DNA of 64,000 bases from Erythroxylum novogranatense (lineage: Eukaryota > Streptophyta > Magnoliopsida > Malpighiales > Erythroxylaceae), in assembly GCA_029891385.1 (NCBI GenBank), contig CM057234.1, forward strand, positions 26,212,350 to 26,276,349, given 5' to 3'. How positions within the stretch are numbered: position 1 is the stretch's first letter; each line of letters begins with the position of its first letter. Shown here piece after piece: positions 12,355 to 22,300 of this stretch. Below the pieces are notes generated by a model, which did not search any database, was not told where the DNA came from, and worked only from the letters and a program-made list of their open reading frames with translations. The position numbers and the translations under genes are program-made.

Positions 12355-12545
12355 CTCATGGGCGAGAAATCTCGCGCAATGAGGGCTCGCCTCAGCTCGT
12401 CGCTAGGCGACGCGTCGCTCTAGCGACGGCGCTAATCGAGCTTCGCCTCACTGAGGCGACGGCTAGCCTCAGTGATGGCGAGGTTCCACTCGCCTCACCG
12501 TAGGCAGACGTCGCCAGGATCAAGCGAGGTTCCACCTCGCCTCAT
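12355..12545. repeat. GC-rich CTCGC/GCGAG-repeated block
   Basis: A stretch with many copies of CTCGCCTCA, GCGACG and GAGGCGA in both orientations, in otherwise AT-rich DNA. It is able to form several hairpins. It resembles in style, not in exact sequence, the CTCGCACTAG hairpin of the surrounding element's LTR at 1343. Confidence 0.75.
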
Positions 12546-14199
12546 TTCCTTTTTTTTTTTTCCTTCATTCCAATCCAAATTTTCAACACTCAAATCTCTT
12601 ACCACCCAATTCAGAAAAATACAAATCTTATCTTGTTGGAAAGATCATAAAACCTCTACTCTTCTCAAGAAGACCATAACAATTTATTTCACCCTAAGGG
12701 TGTCAAAATCCTTCAAAACTATCTATCTTTGAAGTGTTCCAGTAAAGATTCTGATGTGATCTATTGAAATTGTATAAAGTGATTTTATGCACCTTGGGAC
12801 AAATATAATTCCATGGGTGGTATTATGATTGATGATTTGAACTTTGTTCTACTGAGTGTGACCGAAAAGCTTGGAGACATTAATCGTACAGAAATAGTTT
12901 GGAGATGTCTATGAATATGTAAATCGATACCGATTGAGTTATTCCATGCAGTTGAATGATTTGAAAAGGATTCAACGGCTGATTACTCCAAACTAAGTTA
13001 ATGGTGCAATTCAAGGGATTGAGCAAATAAATAAATAAATTCTATTGCGAAGATCAAAATTTGGGTAATAAGGTTATCAAATCTAGTGTATTATTGAGTG
13101 TTAATAATCGAACCGACAAAAGGGTAAAAAGAAAGCATTATTAGTTATGGAATTTCAAAGTTGGTGTGCATCAAAGCGGATTGGCAAAACCCAAGTGAGG
13201 ATGTAGAAATTGTAAACCGATTGAGGAACGGAATTAACTCCAATTGTTGAGAAAATGGTAGGTATAGTTCAAATTAAGAAATATGGGTGATACTCATTAC
13301 GGAACTGTTAGTGAAAATGTAAGGAATGATCAAGCTTTAAGTTTTAGCAAGAGTGTATTGATAGAGTAATTGAAAAGTTAAAATGGGAAATCAAATGATT
13401 ATAAGTGAATGGTTCAAGAAAGCACAAGAAACAATCAAGCGTTACGGTCTAGTAAAAGTATTGTGGAAAAGAAATTGAGGATATCAATCAAAGTGCACGA
13501 TGACACGTGTGATTAACCAACGGTATTTTGGATTTCATTGGGATATGAAATTGATGTATAGTGCAAAGTAGTTGTGGTATGACAGATAATCAAGATATGA
13601 GTGACACCATTCGAATAATGTATAAGGGTCTTACCGCCAAAAGGAGTCGTTATCCCTATACTATTTGATCAATGCAATACATGTTGATAGGCTAAGTAAA
13701 ATAAGGTGGTGACAATGAGTCGAATTGATTCACATTGAGGTTATAAATCTCATGAGATTTGTGTTTTGATAATAACGGAATCGATAGCGATAAATGAAAT
13801 ATATTGAAGGGTATGGCCTCGCCAAAATGTACTTAGATGGAAATAAAGGTGTAGTTAAAGGAAATTGAGTTCGTGAAGAGGGCCTCTACGCGATTGTGGT
13901 GTAAATAGCATTATGGATTGGTAAGCTAGACTAAAATCTAAAAGATGATTCGGATTCACAAAGTGTTTCATAGATAGAATTAGGAAATAGTGTTAGGATC
14001 CGATATATTTGTTATTGATATTGAAAGTGACGAATTCGGCGTAAGCATGAGAAAGCAAAGAAAATCATGGAAAGTTTGAGAAAGGGAAAAAGAGTAATTG
14101 ATTGTTTTAATCTCCGTTCATTGATGAATTGGGTCGTGTAGTGAAATCTGGGAAACAGAGGATAATAATCGAAAAGACTCCCCGCTTTCGATTAATCGT

Positions 14200-14240
14200 A
14201 TATGAAATTTCGAGGACGAAATTTTTATTAGGAGGAGAAT
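14200..14240 (+). promoter_or_regulatory. Polypurine-tract context of the nested element (plus orientation)
   Basis: ATTTCGAGGACGAAAT, then TTAGGAGGAGAAT, immediately before a TGTAACATCC LTR-like start. The DNA for the F-E-D-E-I-type tail plus a purine tract usually marks the end of the internal region of plant gypsy elements. Confidence 0.65.
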
Positions 14241-14960
14241 TGTAACATCCATCTCCGATGGGAAGGGTATTTAGTAAATTGGGACGGGTCGGGAGTATTA
14301 AAGTATATTTCGGCATGCACATACAAGTATATAGCCTCTATGATAGATGGTGCATTGACTTGCACATGGTAAACATGCATTCATGACATTTTAAACAGGT
14401 TTCAAATTAGATCTTTGTGAAATTTATGTGGAAGTTGTACTGGGAAAATTATTTGGAGTGCGCCATTGTGTGTTTTACATTTTAAGGATTTATGGGAATT
14501 TTCCGAATTTTCGGAGTCTTGGTGGGACAGGAAAATTCCAACTGATCGACTAAGTGAGTTGTCATGGCACTAAATAATTCCCACAATAATTTATTCCATA
14601 ATCCAATGCCATTTAATAGTCTTTTCGACAAAAAAATTTCACTTAGTCAGTCATTGAATTTTCCCATCAGGACCAAGACTCCTAAAAATTCCGTAAAAAT
14701 TTCCATAAATCCCTAAAATGTAAAACACACAATGGCGACACTCAAATAATTTTCCCCAGACAACTTCCACATAAATTTCACAAAGATCTAATTTGAAACC
14801 TGTTTAAAATGTCATGAATGCATGTTTACCATGTGCAAAGTGCAATGCACCATCTATCATAGAGGCTATATACTGTATGTGCATGCCGAAATATACTTTA
14901 ATACTCCTGACCCGTCCCAATTTACTAAAATACCCTTCCCATCGGAGATGGGATGTTACA
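14241..14960. repeat. 720-bp foldback with arms of about 330 bp
   Basis: The left arm begins TGTAACATCC at 14241. The right arm ends GGATGTTACA at 14960. The arms are imperfect reverse complements over about 330 bp, for example GCCTCTATGATAGATGGTGCA in the left arm against TGCACCATCTATCATAGAGGC in the right. The centre at about 14563-14612 again contains ATGGCA...TGCCAT. Both arms are the same LTR-end sequence placed tail to tail. Confidence 0.93.
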
Positions 14961-16861
14961 CTATAGAGCAATCTCACTCCTAAATATCTACTTATTTCCA
15001 AACTATAAATCTACACATCTCATTCTTTCTTCATTTGTCATTTTCAACCATACAACAATACTTTTGCAAGAAACAAACACAAGATATATTTCAAATCCAA
15101 AACTCTTACAAACATGTGGAATTAAATTCATACAAGGCTTTAGAGGGCATTTTGGCCCGATTACATCAAAAGTAGTAAAAATTACATAAAAGTCTAAAAT
15201 TCAACCTAAAGCCTATTTTCTCAAAACATAACTTCAAATACAACTTCAAAAGTAAAACTGCATCGGAGTTGCCTCAATCCCGATGCGGTGACTCGGTTTC
15301 TCGCTCGACACCTGTGGAGGGAAAATGGGGGGTGAGCTCGACGGCTCCGTGGGTAATAACTTAATAACGAGAAATAAGCATAAACCATTATACATTCTTT
15401 ATATTCAAACAATATCACACTCATAAAAACAATTTCACTTTACAATTCTTTCACCGAATTTACTATTTTGAACAATCTACAAACTTAGCATATCACAAAG
15501 GTAACCTAGCCAATCACAACTTCACAAACAGAGTGGTTCGGGTGGATCCGAAACAGAACGAACAACACATTTCCGCGAAGCGGTCATGTGTAGTCGTGAC
15601 GAATAGGAGTCCTTACGAGGAACTCCACGGCCACTTCATGGGCAAAGAGAGAAGCCTATAATAGACAGGTGCACCTGACTCAAACTGGACCACCACAAAC
15701 CCAAAGAAAACATATAGTTCACACAATTCAAGGACAATTGCCTCTACTGGCATTTACAAATTCATTTTCATATAAATTGCCAAAACGGCGATCTTTTTCC
15801 GAAATCACAGTTTCTTATTATTTTCATTTAACAAATCAATGAACCAACCATTCCAACATAAATTCATAAACAAGAATATCACATACAAGTTCAATACATT
15901 ATCAAGCGTAATTCTTACAAACTCTCCAATAATTCGCATTTATTATAAAAACGGTAATATACCTATTAGCTCAATTATTAAAGAATTACCCACCTTAAAT
16001 TCCTTTAGCTTTGAGATTGATCCAAAGGCCTTGCTTCTTTCTCTAATTGCCTTAATTCACCTTCATTAAGCATGATTATCCCATAAAAACATAGGATATC
16101 AAAATCTGACAATTTTAAGGATAGGAAAACTTGAATTAACACCCATCTAACTTAACCCATAACCTTTCTAAGTTCTTTAAACTAAAACCTACCTAAATAA
16201 ATAAATAAAAAATGCAAAATCCCTTACCTTAAGGAAACCCACGTTTTTGCTCTTTTTGCTCTAATGGAAGTTTAAACTCTTCCTTTCACTTTCCTCTTGC
16301 ACAAAAACTCTTAAATCTTCCTTTTTCAAGTATAAGAGCCTAAGCTCTTACCTCTCTTCTTCTTCTTCTTCTTCTTCTTCAACAACCGAAACTCCTCTCT
16401 CTTTCTCTATAAATTTCGAAAACTTCTTCTTTCTTGTAGTTTCGGAAGTTTCTAGGTTTAGAGACTTACAACAATGAGTCTTCACTTAAAACTCATACCT
16501 AAACTACGTAGTTTTGGCCCCTTCCCATTTTTCCTTAACATTTGCATGCCTAACACATCACCATACGACTCCATCAATTTTTCCTTCCTTTGATATTGTT
16601 TAAATGGCATTTAAATGGGCTAAAAGCCAATCTTTCTAAATCTTAAGACTTAAAAACCCAAACAACTTCTTAATTTAGCCCTACACCAACATATGCCCTT
16701 AATTTCTAAGAATTTCTCAAAATTCCAATTTTAACTAAATCCTTTCAATATATTATCATTAGCTGAACATTAACATCCCCAAAAATTTCTATCTTAAAGC
16801 ATTTAATCAATCTAATCCTCCAAATAACTCAAATATGCTTAAAGCGAATCGGGGCCCAACA

Positions 16862-17640
16862 GCTAGAGTTTATTAAATTCTTCAATTACATCCACCTTAT
16901 GTTTCTTATAAAATCTAGCACAAATGTCCTAAAAAATTCCTTTTAAGTGACAATAGGTTTATGCATAAAATAACCTTAAAACTAGATGTCAACTTTACCA
17001 AAATAAATGCATTTATGCTATTTCAGTTTTATGTTCCTTGACTATTTAAAAAATAGAAAAATAGTTCTCACATTTCCTCACCCAACTTCTAGGTTTTGCC
17101 TATCAAAAATTAAAATTTCCAATTTTGGAAAACAAAGGCTAAAATTATCTTGAACACCAAAACTTGAAGCTTCTTCCATTGAATGTAAGGTTGAGGATTA
17201 ATATGGGTTGATTTTCCTACTGCTATCTTCTAGAGAGTGAGACTTATTTTTAGGCCCAAAACCTAGAATACTCCCATTATTGAGAATTTACAATTCTTTT
17301 GGGCTTTTAGAAGACAAAGAATACTGAACTTTTTCTCTTTCTTAATTGTCCAAAAATTTTTAGAGCATAACCTCTTGCTTATTGAAATGTCCTTCATTTA
17401 ATTAGTCAGTGTTCTATGAGGATTGCTTCAGTAATTCAACCCATTTACTATTAATTTCTCAATTTAATTGAGAATATGTCAAAATTTTCTCAATTTAAGC
17501 TTCAATTTTTCGAAGATTTTCCTCCATTGTTTTCATTTTGGTTTTGTTCGCACTATTAAACTTTTAATCATTCTTTTAAAGACATTAATTTGAGAATTAC
17601 ACTTAAGATCGCCACTTTGATATCAAATATGATGTCCTAA
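16862..17640 (-). pseudogene. Old Ty3/gypsy gag remnant (5' part) with degenerate primer site
   Basis: Starts with the second GCTAG and continues the Gag broken at 813. On the minus strand near 16960-16870, CARFYKKHKVDVIEEFNKL is the Retrotrans_gag helix pattern. Further upstream the frame is full of stops. At about 17612-17624 the minus strand reads TGATATCAAAG, a plausible mutated form of the tRNA-iMet primer site. The element's leader would end there and its LTR would start at about 17630 and run rightwards. The primer-site call is tentative. Confidence 0.6.
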
Positions 17641-18200
17641 TTTCAATTGAATTGGGAATTATAGTCTAGGAGGAATTCCAGTGAAGAGAGAAGAAAGGAG
17701 ACGACAGAGACGTAGCCAACATAGGAATTTATGAAGGAGAAGAAAGAAGAGAGAGAGAGACAGAGAAGAAAAAAGAACGAGGAAGGAGTTGTTATTATGA
17801 TTTTCTTATATGTAAATTGTATCATGAATTACTTTTTTATGTATCCTCTCTATGTTGATATCATCATATACTATCTCCATACAGTACCTTTATCTAGTAC
17901 TTCTATATATTTCTACAACGAAGAATCCCAATCACTTTGCCATTGGATGAATAATTTATTTTCGATCTCTCTTTTTGTATAGCCTTATAATAAGGCAATC
18001 AACATTCTCAAATGAACTTAAAAAGGTAAAAATGAAATCCTTATCAGAAGATGACCCAAAATACAAAGACATGTTTGATGAGAGGCTTCATTTATTGTTC
18101 AAGTGAAAATTAATATTATTGCTTACAAAAAAATGGGAGAACAAAGAAGCAAGCATTATTCTTCGATCTTTAGATGAAGATTATTTATACAATTTAATTT
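17641..18200. other. AT-rich stretch, possibly LTR of the old gypsy element
   Basis: Contains a purine-rich run (AGAGAGAGAGACAGAG at about 17748) and no credible coding frame. Position and orientation fit the decayed 5' LTR of the old gypsy element, but its pair would lie outside the window, so this cannot be shown here. Confidence 0.35.
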
Positions 18201-18360
18201 TGTAATGGTCCAGATCATCCGTTCACAGATATTGTCCGCTTTGGAGGCCCTCACGGTTTTACTCTTTCTGCATCCAGAAAAACGCGTATGTAGAAAAGAG
18301 ATATCTGTATCTTTATAAGGTGTACTTCATTCTTCTCTCTAATCAATGCAGGATCTCACA
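18201..18360. repeat. Degraded copy of a widespread eudicot 160-bp LTR/TRIM-like repeat
   Basis: Begins TGTAATGGTCCAGATC and contains GATATTGTCCGCTTTGG, CCTCACGGTTTT, AAACGCG, TTTATAAGG and a terminal GGATCTCACA. This succession of short blocks is one I recognise from a dispersed eudicot repeat common in cucurbits and others. No clear target duplication flanks it. The family name is uncertain. Confidence 0.55.
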
Positions 18361-19338
18361 TATTTACATTATGATAACGAGAGAGTTACAAATGAAATTA
18401 CGAATTGAACGTTTAAAGATCTTCATTTGATATGGTAGAAGAGTCTTTAAAATATTATTTTAGAAATTGGTTCATAAAAAATATTTTAACTTCTAATTAC
18501 CAATCACTTTAAGTGTCCTTCTAAAATGTTTTCCATAAACATGATTAATAAAATATGTTTTGTTGTATACTATTCATAGATTTTAATGAGAATTAACATG
18601 TTACTATTCTTACTAGTTTAAGTTCATTACATCCCGTTTTTACCAAAATTACGTTATCAAGTTAGGGATTATTGACCAATACAGTAGAGGAAAAAGTGGG
18701 TAGAGAAGGGAGGGAAAGGCAACCTCTTAACACGACATTAGTACAAGAGATATATGAATAAGTTGGGGACGGTTATAGTTATGAAACTCCATAGTTGAAT
18801 GAGAAAGTTCCATCTCCAGTGCAGGGGAAGGACATAAAAAAGAAGTATTCCAATTAATTTTATTTATAAATTATATACCTTGTTTGCAACTAGTAACGTT
18901 GCGAATAAGTTAATAAAGTATTATAATTTTATTTTCTTATGAAGTATATGCCTTACTCTCCTTTTTTTTTTTAAGATAACTAATTTAAAGTGTCCAATTT
19001 TTTAAATGAGTGTCTAAATTTTTTTTAAATTTTCAATCAAGTACTTCCGTTACTAATCCACTAATTTGGATAAAGCTAAACCGGGTTCGAATTCGATAAG
19101 AACTGGCCCTTCATAGACGTGACGTGGCATATTCCTGTCGGCTTCAAGCCAATCCAAGATAATTCTTAAATTGACCCTACCTCCTTGTGCTCCATCGCCA
19201 TTTCGACCATCGTCGAACGACGCCATCGTCACCGCTGTCGTCATCACTAGTACCACCGCTATAACCGATACGTGAAAGAGGAGGAAGAAAAGTTGACCTA
19301 ATTTTTCATAGTCTTCAGCGTAAAATCGTCAAACGAAC
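18361..19338 (+). promoter_or_regulatory. Intergenic region and putative RIK promoter/5' UTR
   Basis: AT-rich with no coding frame of note. The last 300 bases become GC-richer (CGCCATCGTCACCGCTGTCGT region), as is usual for a plant 5' UTR. The transcription start cannot be placed. Confidence 0.4.
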
Positions 19339-22300
19339 ATGACGGATGACGGCGACGTTAAAGGTCCCTCCGGTGCAGCCACCGAAGCTTCACAATCGAG
19401 ACAAAGGTAACAAAATGCAACCTAAAAATAGATGGAAACAACCGAACTAATAAAGGGACTTAATTGTCCTTTATTGACTCTTATATTTTAGGGTTTTTTA
19501 CTAGCCTGGATTGCTCCGGTTTGTATCTATTTGATTGCATTGTTTAGTGTTCCCTCGAATCTTTAGTTTTTGTTAGGTTTGCGTATTGTTGGTTGTTTCT
19601 AGTTAATTGATCATTAGAATTCGGAACTATTTGATTGGGTTCAGAAGTTTTTAAATTCTGTGTCAAACCGGTAATCAAGTTTGCTTTTCCAGTAAGAATT
19701 AGTCGAAGGAAGGGGAGAAATTGTTAAATGAGTTAAATGAACAGGCATTTTATAATTTTTGGGATATGGGGTTTTTGAACTATAGGGTTATATTTTTCCG
19801 GTTAAAAGTATGTTTTGTCTTATTATGACACTCCATAATTAAACAATCATGAAGCTATAATGTTTGAGAGTGTTGAATACAAACTATTATGGATGTTGTG
19901 TACCTTCTAGTAATTTTTAACATTTGGTGCAGGAAAAAACGTAAATGGGATCAGCCTGCTGAATCGCTGATTTCAGCTGGTGTTGCAATATCTGGCGTTG
20001 TCCCATTGGGAAATGTGTTACCTCTTACTGGGATGACGCTTCCTGGGGTTGCTCAAGTTTCTGGCACTCTTTTGACAAATCCTATTGTGACCAGTTCTCC
20101 AATCATTCCGCCAGCAATTCAGGTTCCTTCCATCCCCCAAAACACTGGTACAGCAATACCTAAACTAAATCAGGTGAGATGCCTTTTTTTAAAGCTATTA
20201 CCTTTTTTTCTTCAATAATTCCTTACGGTATGATTGTACCTTCATATCATCAACTTGGTTGCTTTGGTCAATCATCAAGACCTCTTTTACTTTAAACTGG
20301 TTACGTCTTGTGTTGTTCTCATTACTACTCTATGGGTGTTAAAACACTGATCAATAATTTTTAGTTAACAAGTTATGATTCTCATTGCAAATATCCCCAG
20401 TTTCTGTTTTATCAATCAATCATTTAACAGTTTGAATTCCTATTATGGTCTAGACTGTTTTCTGTCTTTACTTCTTTAAAATTTACTCTTTTCATTCCAG
20501 CCTAAAATCCAGGATGAGTTAATAATTGCTCGAGAAATTGTTATAAACGACGCAGAGCCTTCTGTTCGCTACAAGCTCACAAAACGCCAGACACAGGAAG
20601 AGGTGAGACTTACTTCAGTGGGTTTTCTGAAATTACCAGATAAATATTGTCCTTTGTTGGAAAAGACGTTTAGATCTGTTCCAATAACATTTGAAATTGT
20701 AAGGATCTTTTACTTGTCATGCAGATTCAGAAGTGCACTGGTGCTGTGGTCATTACTAGGTTTGTAATCCTTGAATGTTAGTTTGCAATATGCCTTCTTT
20801 CTGTGCTTTGTTCAAATGTTGTTATTTTGCTTGTCAGGGGCAAATATCGTCCACCAAATGCACCACCCGACAGTGAGAAGCCATTATATCTCCACATATC
20901 TTCGGCATCACATGTAAGTACACTTCTTGGGTTCCAAGTAGATCACAAGATTGTCGAGTTGTAAGATGTTTACACTGTTACGTGTAAATGCTTGTGTTAT
21001 GCCTAACATATGCAAGTCTCTCTCTCCTTGTTCTTTGGCATCCGATTCCCACGGGAACTGAAATATGAAAATAAGTCAGGGATTGGGATAAACTGATGTG
21101 ATTAAAGTTAATGGTTTTACTTGTGCAGTTAAAAGATACAGCAGAGAGGATATTAGCTGTTGATCATGCTGCTTTGATGGTTGAAGAAATGCTGAAACAG
21201 GGCAACTTACAACCTGCTTCATCCGCTGTCCAAACCTCTCATGGAAATGGTGTTAAGGTATACATGTTATGCATGCCTGCTTGTGAGTTTTTAGTTGAAA
21301 AGCTGTTTTAAGCTATCTAACCATGTCAAGTTTGTCAGGCACTGAGCACAAGTGTGTTTTTAGGCTTTGATCCAGACCCAACGTTAAACCTGGCTGCTCG
21401 AGTTCGTGGACCAAATGTAAGTTTTACCTCCAATTCTAATCATTCTACCATTTGGATCCCTTGTCAGACATGGTTTTTCCATTATCAGTGTTGCATATGA
21501 TGGTTTTATATTTTAATCTTTTTTTCATTTATTTAATCTTAATCTTGTCTTGTATGTAATGGGATTCCATAATTTAGTTCCTCTAAACATTTTTCTTATT
21601 ATTCTGATCTGAGCCTTTGTGGTGTAACCATGTTTTCTTATTTTATTATATTATGAAGATAAGAGATTCTAATGCTTAAAGCTTCTCTCACATCTCCACA
21701 CCATTGGGAGAGAATGTTTTTGTGTTGGTGGTGGTTCGGTTTTGTACATGCAGGACCAGTATATAAATCATATTATGAATGAAACAGGGGCGACTGTCGT
21801 ACTAAGAGGCCGTGGTTCTGGAAACATTGAGAAGCAGAATGACATAGGTACTGATTGGCCATATTGATTAGAAAATTTTCAAATACTTGTGTTCTTTTTC
21901 AGGTCAAGTTTCCAGTGTGTAGTATCACATGTTTCTCTGTTTTGGTGCAGAAGGAGAGCAACCACTACATTTGTTCTTATCTGCCACTAATATAAAGAGT
22001 CTTGAAGATGCAAAGATTTTGGCTGAAAATCTGCTGGATACTATTAGTTTAGAATGCGGAGCCTCCAGGTTATCAGGATCTGAAGTTTGTTCAAATTTTC
22101 TTATAGTGTTATGCTTTCTATATGTCCTTTTCAGCTAAATTGCAAATTCTGCTCTTAATTGACAATTAACTGCGGGTTAGAATAGTTAATTGATTTTTTG
22201 GACTTTACTGGATTTAATGTGCATCCTATTACATAGAGTTGTGGTCACCTGCTTTTTAATTGGTGTACATTATCCTGTTAGTTGGTACTTTCCTAGACTA

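Larger units (their letters stand above)
10635..14960. mobile_element. 4.3-kb TG...CA insertion inside the 5' LTR, rearranged LTR element
   Basis: Flanked by the duplication CTATA (10630-10634 and 14961-14965), with outer ends TGTAACACC and GGATGTTACA. The other LTR has a single uninterrupted CTATA at this site, so the insertion is certain. It has no recognisable coding sequence. The left 1.9 kb looks like LTR sequence, including a GC-rich block at 12355-12545. 12740-14240 is AT-rich non-coding sequence ending in a gypsy-style CGAGGACGAAAT...GGAGGAGAAT polypurine context. 14241 then starts a TGTAACATCC LTR end, whose inverted copy closes the insertion. The two outer ends are not copies of each other, so this is not a simple two-LTR element. 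It may be a non-autonomous element rearranged by inversion. Confidence 0.8.
814..16861 (-). mobile_element. Ty3/gypsy LTR retrotransposon, chromovirus-type with 3.4-kb LTRs, nested insertion
   Basis: A complete LTR element in minus orientation. It is bounded by TG...CA termini and a GCTAG duplication, with LTRs at 814-4200 and 9133-16861, an initiator-Met tRNA primer site at 9117-9128 and a polypurine tract at about 4201-4213. The internal order on the minus strand is gag, zinc knuckles, protease, reverse transcriptase, RNase H, integrase, then a chromodomain-like tail ending FEDEILLRGGE. That order, the tail motif and the very long LTRs fit a plant chromovirus of the Tekay/Del type (lineage inferred). 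Several frameshifts make it non-autonomous, although the two LTRs are nearly identical. The right LTR contains a separate 4.3-kb insertion. Confidence 0.93.
9133..16861 (-). repeat. 5' LTR of the 16-kb gypsy element, interrupted
   Basis: Without the 4326-bp insertion and one copy of its duplication the LTR is about 3.4 kb, matching the other LTR nearly throughout. It starts TGTTGGAACC and ends CCCAACA, followed by GCTAG. The CTT microsatellite recurs near 16356-16380. As the 5' LTR it would hold the element's promoter, which is broken up by the insertion. Confidence 0.92.

Noticed and set aside
10635..14960. DNA transposon with long terminal inverted repeats
   Set aside because: The inverted arms are adjacent at one side only. 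The 5-bp duplication, TG/CA ends and polypurine context point to an LTR-type origin.
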